Assembly: GCA_001567275.1 (NCBI GenBank)
Contig: LNBX01000008.1
Coordinates: forward strand, 62,001-126,000
From: Bacteroidetes bacterium OLB10
GTDB taxonomy: Bacteria > Bacteroidota > Bacteroidia > AKYH767-A > OLB10
Direction of reading: 5' to 3'
Length of the DNA: 64,000 nucleotides
Position 1 is the first letter of the stretch; every line of letters begins with the position of its first letter. The notes beneath the pieces were generated by a model. The model searched no databases, was not told the origin of the DNA, and saw nothing but the letters and a program-made list of their open reading frames with translations. The position numbers and the translations under genes are program-made. Shown piece by piece: positions 44,391 through 54,564 of the stretch.

Positions 44391-46160
44391 TTGTCGTCAA
44401 GCGGATCTGCATTTAACTGGAAACTACTCAAGCGGGTGATGGTATTTGTCATGCCGTTTAAGTTGTTTTTCATTCTCACCATCATCATCACATTAGCGCT
44501 TGCAGCACTTGCGCCCGTTATGCCATGGCTTACACAAATTGCGCTTGACGATTATATTGCAAAGGACGACATGCAGGGATTGCTGAGGATTACTTTAATC
44601 ATGTCGGCAGTGTTGCTGTCGCAAGGTATTCTGCAATACATTTATACAACACTCACCAACAGGCTGGGGCAGGAGGTGATTTATTCCATGCGAAAAACAT
44701 TATTTGAAAGAATAGTAAGATTTTCATCTTCATATTTTGATAAAACTCCTGTAGGAATTACAATTACCCGTCTGGTAAGCGATATGGAAACCATTGCCGA
44801 TATTTTTTCAGATGGCATTATTCTTATCATCAGCGATTTGCTGCAGGTAGTGGTCATCATCGTTATCATGTTTTATATTGATTTCAAACTGGCATGCATC
44901 AGTCTGGTAACGCTGCCCGTGCTGATGATTGCAACACGTGTTTTCCAGAAGAATATTCGTGTAACTTTTAATGATGTCCGCACACAGGTAGCACGACTGA
45001 ATGAGTTTATACAGGAGCATCTTACTGCCATGCGCATTGTTCAGATTTTTAACCGCGAAGAGCAGGAGATGCATAAGTTCGAAAAAATAAATGCATCACA
45101 CCGCGATGCCAACATACGCTCCATTTGGTTTTACAGTTTGTTTTTCCCTGTTGTCGAAATTCTTTCAGCCACTTCCATCGGACTTATTGTGTGGTATGGT
45201 GGCGGAAGCGCCATCAAAGGTCTTGCTTCCTTTGGAATACTGGTGGCATTTATACAATACATCAACCAGTTGTTCCGGCCTATACGCCAGTTAGCAGATA
45301 AATTTAATACACTGCAGATGGGCATGGTAAGCTCCGAACGCATTTTTAAACTCTATGACGAAACCCACAGCGAAGTGAATGAAGGTAAGCTTGTTGCTGA
45401 AAACATCAAAGGCAAGATTGAATTCAGAAATGTGTGGTTTGCTTACAAAGAAAACGAATGGATACTTCGTGATTTATCCTTCGTAATTCCTGCAGGGCAG
45501 TCAGTAGCAATTGTTGGTCACACCGGAGCAGGCAAAACCACCATCATCAACCTGATCAACAGGCTTTATGAAATACAGAAAGGAAGCATTCTTATTGATG
45601 ATGTTGATATTCGGGAGTATGATCTTCAGTCGTTGCGAAAGGTTATTGGAATTGTGCTTCAGGATGTGTTTTTGTTTTCCGACAGTATTTATCAGAATGT
45701 TGCTTTGTACGATTCTTCCATTACCGAGTCAGAAGTACAATTAATTCTCGAAAAAACCGGTGCATGGGAATTTATCAGTCAGCTTCCCGAAGGACTTGAC
45801 TATAATCCCGGTGAAAGAGGAGGATTGCTGAGTACCGGACAGCGACAACTCATATCTTTTGCAAGAGTGCTTGCACATAAACCTCAGTTAATTATTCTGG
45901 ATGAAGCAACCAGCAGCGTTGATTCAGAGCTTGAACATTTGCTTGTAAAAGCCACTGAAATGGTTACTCAGGGGCGCACATCGCTGATTATTGCCCACAG
46001 GTTGTCCACCATCAAAAATGCTTCACGCATTATGGTTATGGAACGTGGAAAAATAATTGAAGAAGGCAACCATCAAACCTTACTTGCACTGAAAGGCGTT
46101 TATTCCCATCTGTACAACATTCAGTTCAGAGTAATGGAAGCTCAGGATTCAGGCTCATAG
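44391..46160 (+). CDS. ABC exporter, fused permease and ATPase (MsbA/MdlB-like)
   Basis: A half-size ABC exporter of 589 residues acting as a homodimer or heterodimer in the inner membrane. Six helices lie in residues about 14-290, then the ATPase: Walker A GHTGAGKTT, signature LSTGQRQL (G to T at the second glycine of LSGGQ), Walker B LIILDEATSSVD and switch His in IIAHRLSTIKNAS. MsbA-type lipid flippases and multidrug half-transporters share this layout, so a role in lipid or drug export is likely but not settled. The start is a TTG at 44391, with no ATG nearby; a later start would remove part of helix 1. Confidence 0.88.
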   Translation: MSSSGSAFNWKLLKRVMVFVMPFKLFFILTIIITLALAALAPVMPWLTQIALDDYIAKDDMQGLLRITLIMSAVLLSQGILQYIYTTLTNRLGQEVIYSMRKTLFERIVRFSSSYFDKTPVGITITRLVSDMETIADIFSDGIILIISDLLQVVVIIVIMFYIDFKLACISLVTLPVLMIATRVFQKNIRVTFNDVRTQVARLNEFIQEHLTAMRIVQIFNREEQEMHKFEKINASHRDANIRSIWFYSLFFPVVEILSATSIGLIVWYGGGSAIKGLASFGILVAFIQYINQLFRPIRQLADKFNTLQMGMVSSERIFKLYDETHSEVNEGKLVAENIKGKIEFRNVWFAYKENEWILRDLSFVIPAGQSVAIVGHTGAGKTTIINLINRLYEIQKGSILIDDVDIREYDLQSLRKVIGIVLQDVFLFSDSIYQNVALYDSSITESEVQLILEKTGAWEFISQLPEGLDYNPGERGGLLSTGQRQLISFARVLAHKPQLIILDEATSSVDSELEHLLVKATEMVTQGRTSLIIAHRLSTIKNASRIMVMERGKIIEEGNHQTLLALKGVYSHLYNIQFRVMEAQDSGS

Positions 46161-46265
46161 TGTTCAGTAAATTGTCAATAAAAAACTGCTGTTTTATGGT
46201 ATAGTGAAGCAATCAGCAAAAAAGTATTTTACTTTCTTTGCATAAGATTAAAATAATTAAGGTTG

Positions 46266-46910
46266 ATGAAAATATTTTTTTATGCCATGACATCCGTGTT
46301 GCTGTGCATGCCGTTTTTTTCTGAGGCTCAGGATATTCAAAGTGCTCCTGCAGATAACGTAACGCCTGTTGAATCTTTTTTTGCTGACGGAGTATATTTC
46401 ACGCTGGCAGATTTGCAGCATCACAAACCATCAGTTGGAAGAGATCAGTTGGCAAAATCAGACAATGATAATTCCGGTTTCAGTATTGGTCAATGGGCTG
46501 CTACTCAAAACCTGTTTTACTTCGACAACCGGGGTGTGAAACGCAAAATGGAGCGCGACAGTTTGTGGGGTTATGTAGAAAACGGAACCCCTTATATTTT
46601 TCTAAACGATCGTTTTCACCGGTTTTCTGCCATTGGCCCGGTTTCTATTTTCAAAGAAAGTTATCCCACCATCAGAGCAGGACTGGCACCTGTGGTAACC
46701 GAAGCCAATGCAAGTATGACCATTAACTTGTTTATTTTAGCAACAGGCCAAATCATGGAACTCACACCTGAAAATGTTGCAGCAGCTATTTCCGATAATG
46801 AAGCATTGTATAATGAATTTACAGAACTCAAATCCGGAAAAATAAAACGGAAGAAAATGTATAGATTTGTTGAGAGATACAATGAACAAAAAACAGGATA
46901 TGGTTTGTGA
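46266..46910 (+). CDS. Secreted hypothetical protein, 214 residues
   Basis: I do not recognise a family. The product has a signal peptide (MKIFFYAMTSVLLCMPFFSEA) and a predicted mature part of about 190 residues, mixed alpha/beta, with FSIGQWAATQNLFYFDNRG and GYVENGTPYIFLNDRFHRFS in the middle and a basic C-terminus (KSGKIKRKKMYRFVERYN). The start is ATG at 46266; a TTG immediately before it is a less likely start. It lies 105 bp after the ABC exporter and 17 bp before a glycoside-hydrolase-like gene. Confidence 0.65.
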   Translation: MKIFFYAMTSVLLCMPFFSEAQDIQSAPADNVTPVESFFADGVYFTLADLQHHKPSVGRDQLAKSDNDNSGFSIGQWAATQNLFYFDNRGVKRKMERDSLWGYVENGTPYIFLNDRFHRFSAIGPVSIFKESYPTIRAGLAPVVTEANASMTINLFILATGQIMELTPENVAAAISDNEALYNEFTELKSGKIKRKKMYRFVERYNEQKTGYGL

Positions 46911-46927
46911 AGATTAAAAAATACCTT

Positions 46928-48416
46928 ATGATAAAAAAATATTTACTTCTGCCTGTAACAGTTATTATTTGCATACTGTTTTGCTCTTCATACAAAGAAG
47001 AAAAAAAAAACAGCAGCACCATCTCATTTTGTCTCCATTAAGAATGGTCATTTCAGTTTAGACGATAAGGAATTTTTTCCATTGACTATTAACTATAAAG
47101 TGAGTATGTTACATTCAGGTGGAAAATTTTACCCTGCCCCTTATAACGGATATTATCCTGACATAAATTTTATAAGCCGGAATCCGGACTCATGTAAGAA
47201 TGATTTGCTGAAGGATTTTATGTGGATTAAAGAATTAGGTTACAATTCCATGAGAATTGTTGGTATAGGCGAAGAGGTTATCGAAGATTACAGTAATGGC
47301 AAATTAGCTGTATCAGCCTGCTGTAATGAAAATAACAATCAAAGTACTTATGAATTAAATGAATCAACTTATCAGGAATATTATTCTGCTCTTGCAACAG
47401 TTTTTAAATTAGCTGAACAGGCAGGTTTAAAAATAATCCTGTTGGTAAGGTTACACCCAAACTATAGTACTACAGAAACTCATTTTGCAAAATTGGCCAA
47501 ACATTTCAGTACTACAACTACACTGATGGCTTATGATATTTTTAACGAACCATTATATTTTGATACACTTGAAAGGGAAAAGAAAGATATTTATGAATTA
47601 GTGAAAAGATGGCAAAAGATAAAGAACGACAATGCACCAAATCAGCTTTCAACTATAGGTATGACAGGTGTGAGGGAAGTAATTGAGTGGGATCCTAATA
47701 TTATGAGTGTTGATTTTCTTTCATTTCATCCATATGAATATGAGCCGAATCAGGTGATGAGCGAAATATTTTGGTATGGAAAACATGTAAAAGTTCCATG
47801 GATGATTGGTGAAACAGGAGTGCCTGCAGACAATGATTCTATAAGTTATGATGTTCAGAAGAATTTTGCGGATAAAACATTATATCAGACTTTCAACTGC
47901 GGAGGTATTGGTTATTCATGGTGGCAGTTCAGAGATGTAAAATGGTTTGACTTTCATCAGGACTTTTTGGGTGTGGTAAGCAGGGATGGAATTACAAAAC
48001 TTAAGGATGGAAGTGTTGTGCACGGCACAGCCAAACCTATGAACGATGTGATTAAATCATTTGAGATTCCAAAGACAAAAGGCGAATGTGTGCAACCGGA
48101 TAATTACTATAATTATTCCCGAAACACCTATTTTAAGCTCACAGGAAAACTGACAGATGCGAAAGGAACTCCAATTGAAGGAGGAATAATTTTAGCATGG
48201 AGTGAAGATTGGACACAATTATATCATACAGTTTCTAAACAGGATGGAAGTTTTGAGTTGTTTTCTCAGTATCCGTTTTATCACTGGAAAGCTTCTGCAA
48301 CTGAATATTCAATGGTTCGTGGAGATGTGAATATGACTCAGGTTGTAACTGATCAGTCAAAGAATACAAAAAAAGCTGACTTGGGAAATCTCACCTTGTC
48401 GCCACTTGGTTTCTGA
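46928..48416 (+). CDS. Glycoside hydrolase-like (GH5/clan A) secreted protein, interrupted by a +1 frameshift
   Basis: A beta/alpha-barrel hydrolase-like protein of about 495 residues. The N-terminal part (MIKKYLLLPVTVIICILFCSS) is a signal peptide or weak lipoprotein signal. A run of ten A (47001-47010) then shifts the frame; removing one A joins it to KTAAPSHFVSIKNGHFS and the long frame from 47082. The barrel has the acid/base Glu in FDIFNEPLYFD (DIFNEP) and the nucleophile Glu in MIGETGVPA, in clan A order, with DFLSFHPYEYEP between. The last 90 residues (YFKLTGKLTDAKGTPIEGG) form a carboxypeptidase regulatory-like domain. It probably trims a glycan at the cell surface. It opens an AT-rich accessory block. 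Confidence 0.78.
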
Positions 48417-48426
48417 TTTTTAAGAA

Positions 48427-49884
48427 ATGATCAATAATAAACGAAGGAAGAATCTGATACTGGCAATTATTGTTGCTTGTTTCGGTTTAGTATATTCTTC
48501 TATTTCGCTCGTCAATCATTACAATTTCAGAACTTATGCATGGGATTTAGGCATCAACAACAATGCAATTTACGATTATGCACATTTCAGGTGGAATGAC
48601 TGTATGCTTATGCAACCTCAGTTTGATAACGTACTGTCAGATCATTTCAGTTTATTACCCATACTTGTTTCACCATTCTATTGGATTTTTGGTTCTTATA
48701 CCATGTTACTGTTTCAAATTGCAGCAATACTTTCTGGCGGTATAGGAATTTATAAATACTTCCATAAGAAAACTTCTGACTTTAATTTGTCGGTTATCGC
48801 AGCAATACATTTCTATTCGGTATGGGGAATATATTCTGCTCTTGGCTTCGATTACCATGATAATGTCATTGCCGCCATGTTAGTCCCTTGGTTGTTTTAT
48901 GCATTTGAAAACCGCCATTGGAAATACTCGATTCTGTTGTTCTTACTCATTTGCATCAGTAAAGAGAATATGGCGTTATGGGCAATATTTATTGCCGTGA
49001 CACTATTTTTACTGAATTATAAATCACCGGATCAAAGGAAAAAATCGCTTTATCTCGGAATTTTTGCACTATGTTATTTTGTTTTAGTTGTTAAAGTGCT
49101 GATTCCCTCCATGGCCAATGATGGCAGAGAGTATCTGCATTTTCATTATAAAGCATTAGGTGAAAATTTCAGAGAAGCTATCAAAACAATTATAACTAGG
49201 CCACAATATGTATTCAGTTTGTTTTTTGAAAACAACACGGGTTGGAATGAAGCGAATAATATAAAGTCTGAACTTCACTTTTTTGTACTCCTGTCGGGAG
49301 GATATGCACTGTTTTATAAGCCTCAGTACATTCCTATGATACTTCCAATTTATGCGCAGAAGTTGTTTAATGATGACATAGGCAAATGGGGATTAAATTA
49401 TCAGTATTCTATTGAGTTGGTTCCTATTTTGACGCTCTCGCTCTTTACTGTTTTAAATGAGTGGAATAAAAAGAGAATTTTTCTGGTTTATCTGATTCCA
49501 TGTTTGATAACTATAGGCGCAACTATTTCATCTTTGGATCACAGAGTGTCCAAATGGTATAGTGCTGAACGAATTCAGTTCTACAATAAAGACCATTATG
49601 TAACTCCCTATAATGTAAAAAAAGTTCAGGCAGTATTAAAGGAAATTCCCAAAAATGCACCTGTTTCTGCAACAAATGGATTAGTTCCGCATCTGGCATT
49701 CAGAGATTATATTTATCAGTTTCCGGTGATAAATAATGCAGAGTATATTGTTATTCTGAAATCAGGAAATATATACCCAATGAATGAGAAGGAGTTTGAA
49801 GATAAACTGAATGAACTTAATAGTTCTAAGGAGTGGGTCAAGGTTAAAGAAGACGAAAATATTGTATTGTTTAAACATCAATAA
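48427..49884 (+). CDS. DUF2079 multi-pass membrane protein
   Basis: A 485-residue membrane protein with about ten hydrophobic segments, matching the DUF2079 pattern: AWDLGINNNAIYDYAHFRWNDCML near the start, SDHFSLLPILVSPFYWIFGSY, and LLICISKENMALW. DUF2079 proteins resemble the membrane part of GT-C glycosyltransferases, but no reaction is established. The C-terminal region (about 360-485) is soluble and extracytoplasmic. It follows the glycoside-hydrolase-like gene by 10 bp, so it is in the same operon. A role in assembling or exporting a surface glycan is plausible from neighbours only. Confidence 0.8.
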   Translation: MINNKRRKNLILAIIVACFGLVYSSISLVNHYNFRTYAWDLGINNNAIYDYAHFRWNDCMLMQPQFDNVLSDHFSLLPILVSPFYWIFGSYTMLLFQIAAILSGGIGIYKYFHKKTSDFNLSVIAAIHFYSVWGIYSALGFDYHDNVIAAMLVPWLFYAFENRHWKYSILLFLLICISKENMALWAIFIAVTLFLLNYKSPDQRKKSLYLGIFALCYFVLVVKVLIPSMANDGREYLHFHYKALGENFREAIKTIITRPQYVFSLFFENNTGWNEANNIKSELHFFVLLSGGYALFYKPQYIPMILPIYAQKLFNDDIGKWGLNYQYSIELVPILTLSLFTVLNEWNKKRIFLVYLIPCLITIGATISSLDHRVSKWYSAERIQFYNKDHYVTPYNVKKVQAVLKEIPKNAPVSATNGLVPHLAFRDYIYQFPVINNAEYIVILKSGNIYPMNEKEFEDKLNELNSSKEWVKVKEDENIVLFKHQ

Positions 49885-49984
49885 GTCTTTCAATTTATTA
49901 ATCGCATTTATAAAAGCTATTTGTACAAATTATTAGGCCATTATACCCATGAATTACTTCTCATAAAAAAACTAACAATTAAAA

Positions 49985-51404
49985 ATGGTTTTCAGCAGCA
50001 TAATTTTTCTACTATATTTTTTACCCATTTTTATTCTATTCTATTATATTGTCAAGCCGGAATTAAAAAATGTTGTAATCTTAATAGCAAGTGTTTTTTT
50101 TCTATAGCTGGGGCGCACCAAAATTTATTTTTGTAATATTAGGAACTACATTCATTGATTTTCATCTTGTAAAATGGATGTATCATACAGAAAACGAATT
50201 AAAGAGAAAGTTGATTCTAACATTCTCCGTATGCATGAATTTCGGGTTGTTGTTTTATTTTAAATATTATAATTTCTTTATTGAGAATGTTGATTATGTA
50301 TTGCAGGCCTTCCATTTTTCAAGCATAAGAATAGTAAAAATCATATTACCAATTGGGATTTCATTTTACACTTTTGAGACCATCACTTATGTAGTAGATG
50401 TTTACAGAAAATTGCATAAACCACTTGATAAATTCTGGAATTATCAGCTTTATATCATTTTATTCCCTAAATTAATTGCAGGTCCCATAGTTCGCTATCA
50501 CGAAATTGCCGATCAGATTGAAGACCGTTCGCAAAATGAAACCATTGATAATATACTTGCCGGTTTTTATCAGTTTGTAATTGGGTTAGCTAAGAAAGTG
50601 ATTTTAGCAAATAATATTGGAGTCATTGCAGATGAAATTTTTAAAACAGATTCTGCCGAATTAAGTTCATTAAGTGCATGGACCGGAATTGTAGCTTATT
50701 CATTTCAAATCTATTTTGATTTTTCCGGTTATTCAGACATGGCAATAGGAATAGCAAAAATGATAGGATTTAAGTTGCCGGAAAATTTTAACAGTCCTTA
50801 TATTTCAAAGAATATAACAGAGTTTTGGAGAAGATGGCATATCACACTCGGCAATTGGATGAAAAACTATTTGTATATCCCTTTAGGTGGAAACAGAACT
50901 TCTAAATGGAGAGGATATTTAAACTTATGGATTGTATTCTTAGCTTCCGGAATTTGGCATGGTGCATCATGGAATTTTGCTATATGGGGTATTTTTCATG
51001 GTTGTTTTCTGGTGTTTGACAGAACAAAGATTGGCAATTTAGTATTAAGAGCCGGTAATTTTATTAACATCGTTAAAACGTATTTTATAGTATTAATTGG
51101 TTGGGTGTTTTTCAGAGCAGATAATCTACACCATGCATTCAGCTATTTAAAAACAATGTTTAGTTTAAAGATGGGCGATTTTCAACTTGATAGTGAAGGG
51201 ACATTTTATATGTTTCTTTGTGCATTGTTCGCATTTTGGGGTGCATTTAAATTCGGGCAGAAAATCATCAATAAATTCTATTATACAGTTTATAACCTTT
51301 CGGAGCATTTTGTATTATCAATTTTTGCAATATCCCTCATGATTATTTGTATAATGATGATTGCTTCATCCGATTTCAATCCGTTTATTTATTTCAGATT
51401 TTAA
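49985..51404 (+). CDS. MBOAT-family O-acyltransferase (AlgI/DltB-like), interrupted by a +1 frameshift
   Basis: A multi-pass membrane O-acyltransferase of about 472 residues, which passes acetyl groups across the inner membrane for polysaccharide modification. The start is ATG at 49985 (MVFSSIIFLLYFLP), the typical MBOAT start. The frame breaks in a run of eight T (50094-50101): as read it stops at TAG shortly after; removing one T gives VFFYSWGAPKFIF, the family's second helix. Later motifs are intact: FDFSGYSDMAIGIAKM, ITEFWRRWHITLGNWM, and SGIWHGASWNF with the catalytic His. It pairs with the AlgJ-like gene 6 bp downstream. Confidence 0.85.
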
Positions 51405-51410
51405 AAGGAT

Positions 51411-52718
51411 ATGGCAGCAAAAACTAAAATATTTCTTTTAATACTAATAGGAGTTCTATTATATCTTCCATTACTTCAGACGCAACTAAACTTTTTCGAC
51501 CCTATACCTCTTAAAGGTGCAATTGCAGAAGTAAAGAAACCGGTATTCAAATTGTCAACTTGGTTTGCCGGTGAATTTTCAGATTCTTCTGAAAACTATC
51601 TCAACAATCATTTTGGTTTCCGAGAGTCGTTCATTAGACTTAACAACGAAATGTTATTCAGATTTTTTAATAAAGCAAAAGCTAAGGATGTTATAATTGG
51701 AAAGGAGGGTTATCTGTTTGAGAAAAATTATATTAAAGCGTTTAATGGCGATGACTTCAAAGGATATGACAGCCTTCAATTAATGGTAAATAAATTAAAG
51801 TTTTTACAGGATACATTAAAGAAATTAAATAAGGACTTATTAATTGTGTTAGCTGCCGGAAAGGGAACATATTTCAGTGAATATTTCCCTGAAAAATATG
51901 CAGGGAAAGAATCTGACCAAACCAATTATAAGGTATTGAAAACTCTGCTTAATGAAAGCCAAATAAATACCATTGATTTTAATGATTACTTTTTAAAAAT
52001 TAAACATACGGCAAAATATCCTTTATATCCTCAGTATGGAATTCACTGGAGCAGTTACAGCATGTGTCTGGCAGCTGATTCTATTATTAGTTATATTGAA
52101 AAATTAAGAAATATCCATATTCCACATTTAAAATGGGATTCGATAAGTATTGAGCAGCCAAAAGAATCTGATTATGATATTGGTGATGGTATGAACCTTA
52201 TGCATAGATTGAAAAGTTATAACATGGCATATCCTAAAGTATATTTTGAGAATGACATTGGTAAGACAAAACCATCAGTTTTAGTGATATCAGATAGCTA
52301 TTATTGGGGGATGTTTAACTTAGGAATTTCAGAAAATGCGTTTAGGGATAGTCATTTCTGGTATTATAATTATGAGGTTTATCCTGACTCATATAAATCT
52401 CCACTTATCGCTTCAGCTGTTAACCTAAAAGATGAGATCAGGAAAAGAGATGTTATAATAATTATGGCAACAGAAGCAAATCTGTCAAAATTTGGTTGGG
52501 GATTTATTGACAGAGCATATGAAACATTTTCGAAAGAATATGAATACTCAGTTCGCAATCCTGAATTCATGAGAAAAGTGAATAGTTTGATTGAATATAT
52601 ACGAACAGATAAGAAATGGTTAGAAGATATTAAATTAAAGGCCGACAAAAATGGAGTATCTTTAGACTCAATGCTTTTTTTAGATGCTGCCTGGCAAATT
52701 AAAAATGTAGGCAGATAA
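51411..52718 (+). CDS. AlgJ/AlgX-like SGNH acetyltransferase partner
   Basis: A 435-residue membrane-anchored protein (N-terminal helix about 7-25) with an SGNH-hydrolase-like domain. It has FGFRESFIRLNNEM near 65-78, DVIIGKEGYLFEKNYI, AAGKGTYFSEYFPEKY, YGIHWSSYSM (candidate catalytic His), and VISDSYYWG with the candidate catalytic Ser. This combination and its position 6 bp after an MBOAT are the AlgI/AlgJ arrangement used for O-acetylation of exopolysaccharides. The polymer is unknown; no polymerase or glycosyltransferase lies next to it. The gene is AT-rich compared with the housekeeping regions. Confidence 0.84.
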   Translation: MAAKTKIFLLILIGVLLYLPLLQTQLNFFDPIPLKGAIAEVKKPVFKLSTWFAGEFSDSSENYLNNHFGFRESFIRLNNEMLFRFFNKAKAKDVIIGKEGYLFEKNYIKAFNGDDFKGYDSLQLMVNKLKFLQDTLKKLNKDLLIVLAAGKGTYFSEYFPEKYAGKESDQTNYKVLKTLLNESQINTIDFNDYFLKIKHTAKYPLYPQYGIHWSSYSMCLAADSIISYIEKLRNIHIPHLKWDSISIEQPKESDYDIGDGMNLMHRLKSYNMAYPKVYFENDIGKTKPSVLVISDSYYWGMFNLGISENAFRDSHFWYYNYEVYPDSYKSPLIASAVNLKDEIRKRDVIIIMATEANLSKFGWGFIDRAYETFSKEYEYSVRNPEFMRKVNSLIEYIRTDKKWLEDIKLKADKNGVSLDSMLFLDAAWQIKNVGR

Positions 52719-52929
52719 TATATTGGCTTTTTAAAAATAAATTGACAATGTAACATTTATATTCAATCTACTTAGTCCATATTTGTGAAACACTTTTTTC
52801 ATTTCATGTCAGTTGTCAAGATTTTTAATATCCATTTAGAGCATTGTTTTAATTTAATAGAGGCGTGATTACAGGAGAATTATAGGATTCAGAAAAAAAT
52901 TATATTTACATTAATTAAATTGATTATAT

Positions 52930-53454
52930 ATGAGAATGAATTTTGCTATTTTAATGTTTGGGATTGTTGTATTAATTTCCTCATGTAGTGATACTCAAAA
53001 CAAGCAATTAAAGGATCCTTTTATTTATAGTAATAATTTTGAGTCCTATGTTGGGTGGACAGGGAATTCATATCCTAATGTCAGAAAGTGTAATGCTGCT
53101 TCCGGAAAGTACGCATGTTTAATATCAAAAGAGTTTCCATATTCATTAGGTTTTGAAATAAAAATTGCCGATATTGGTAAAGTTATTGATAAAGTTATCG
53201 TTTCAAATTCTTATTTTAATGACAATTTGAAGGAACCATGTAAAATGGTATGTGAAATAAGAAATGATGCCGATAGTGTAATATTCTGGCAAGGTGAAAT
53301 CATGAATAAGGATGACGAAAGATCACAATGGAAAAATTTTGAATGCACTTTTAAGATTCCACAAAATCTTCCTGAAAATAGCAAAATAAGATTTTATGCA
53401 TTTCATTATGGTGATGGTAGATTTCTGATTGATGATTTTACAATACACTTTTAA
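52930..53454 (+). CDS. Hypothetical lipoprotein with jelly-roll-like pattern
   Basis: A 174-residue lipoprotein: signal MRMNFAILMFGIVVLISSC with a good lipobox (ISSC) near residue 19. The mature part is beta-rich, with FESYVGWTGNSYPN, GFEIKIADIGKVIDK and RFYAFHYGDGRFLIDDFTIHF, which resembles carbohydrate-binding jelly rolls where DDF-type motifs occur at the end. No family was recognised with confidence. It follows the acetylation genes by 211 bp in the same direction and shares their low GC, so it may belong to the same surface-glycan block. Confidence 0.6.
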   Translation: MRMNFAILMFGIVVLISSCSDTQNKQLKDPFIYSNNFESYVGWTGNSYPNVRKCNAASGKYACLISKEFPYSLGFEIKIADIGKVIDKVIVSNSYFNDNLKEPCKMVCEIRNDADSVIFWQGEIMNKDDERSQWKNFECTFKIPQNLPENSKIRFYAFHYGDGRFLIDDFTIHF

Positions 53455-53495
53455 AAGATAATTAAACTCATTTCAATTTAGCAAGGTAGAAAGTC

Positions 53496-53527
53496 AGGAA
53501 TAATAGAATATATTCTATTCTATTCCT
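53496..53527. repeat. Long hairpin with perfect 18-bp palindrome
   Basis: AATAGAATATATTCTATT (53502-53519) is a perfect palindrome. The flanking AGGAATA (53496-53502) and TATTCCT (53521-53527) extend pairing with a 2-base bulge. It lies between two genes that converge (lipoprotein gene ending 53454 and glycosyltransferase ending 53697). It may act as a bidirectional terminator, but there is no clean T-run. Confidence 0.4.
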
Positions 53528-53696
53528 AATTTTCATCATATATAAGCTGATCTTTTAGCAATGATGCTATTGGCAACCAGCAATGGCTTTATTAATTCGT
53601 ATTCTGTAAGTTCAGATGATATGATGCTTATCAAACAACATTTTCAAATTTGATTTAATAGAAAGTTGTTTTGGAGTAAAAGTATATTGTATAAAC

Positions 53697-54419
53697 TCAA
53701 TTAAACAATCTATATTTAAAAATACACCACAATGCCCTGAAACCGTCTTTCCAACCGATTTTTTTTCCTTCGGCATAGGTGCGTCCGTAATAGGAGATGC
53801 CTACTTCGTAAATACGTACATGGGGTATTCTTGATATTTTGGCGGTAACTTCAGGCTCAAATCCAAAACGTTTTTCTTTCAGTTTGAGTGACTGCACCAT
53901 TTTGGTGTTGAATAATTTGTAGCATGTTTCCATGTCTGTAAGGTTGAGGTTGGTAAACATATTACTCATAAAGGTGAGAAATTTATTACCTATGGAATGC
54001 CAGAAAAATAATATGCGATGAGGGTTGCCACCAAGAAACCTTGAACCATAAACCACATCGGCAAAACCTGACAAAACAGGTTTGAGCAACAGATTGTACT
54101 CTTCAGGATCATATTCCAGATCGGCATCCTGAATGATGAGATATTCGCCTGTAGCAAGTTCAATTCCTTTATGCAAAGCAGCCCCTTTGCCTTTATTCAC
54201 CGGTTGGTTAAATAACCGCATGTTGACATCAGGATGTGCTGCAATATATTTTTCAATAGTCTCTTTGGTCTGGTCCTTGGAACAATCGTTCACAAGAATA
54301 ATTTCCTTTTCAATGCCATCGGCTAAATTTACGGCAAGTACTTTATCCAGTATCAGATGGATGGTTTTTGCCTCATTGTAAGCAGGGATAATGATTGAAA
54401 GTTTTGAGATTATTTTCAT
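53697..54419 (-). CDS. Glycosyltransferase family 2 (dolichyl-phosphate-mannose-synthase-like)
   Basis: A 240-residue GT-A glycosyltransferase. [16 protein letters not shown] and VNDCSKDQT (nucleotide-sugar site), [14 protein letters not shown] (DxD metal site), and [11 protein letters not shown] mark the polyprenyl-phosphate sugar synthase branch of family 2. There is no membrane helix in the C-terminus, so it probably acts at the membrane surface, making an undecaprenyl-phosphate sugar. Its ATG at 54419 follows an exact -7 element by four bases. It is convergent with the AT-rich block and divergent from prfC. Confidence 0.9.
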   Translation of the reverse strand: MKIISKLSIIIPAYNEAKTIHLILDKVLAVNLADGIEKEIILVNDCSKDQTKETIEKYIAAHPDVNMRLFNQPVNKGKGAALHKGIELATGEYLIIQDADLEYDPEEYNLLLKPVLSGFADVVYGSRFLGGNPHRILFFWHSIGNKFLTFMSNMFTNLNLTDMETCYKLFNTKMVQSLKLKEKRFGFEPEVTAKISRIPHVRIYEVGISYYGRTYAEGKKIGWKDGFRALWCIFKYRLFN

Positions 54420-54423
54420 TAGG

Positions 54424-54431
54424 CAAACATA
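54424..54431 (-). promoter_or_regulatory. Bacteroidota -7 promoter element (TATGTTTG)
   Basis: On the minus strand TATGTTTG matches TAnnTTTG, followed by CCTA and the ATG at 54419. This is the shortest predicted leader in the window (four bases between element and start codon). Confidence 0.55.
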
Positions 54432-54532
54432 TTAAAATATAGCAGATTGATGTCAGGAAATGGTGTGTTTATTCACTTGCATCAAGGAAAGAGGACTCAC
54501 GGATGTAAATATTAAAATACATACTGAATGAT

Positions 54533-54540
54533 TACTTTTG
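54533..54540 (+). promoter_or_regulatory. Bacteroidota -7 promoter element (TACTTTTG)
   Basis: An exact TAnnTTTG match 24 bases before the prfC ATG at 54565. It overlaps the TTG at 54538, ruling out that TTG as the start codon. Confidence 0.6.
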
Positions 54541-54564
54541 TGCCCCTTAATTATTCAGAAAGAA

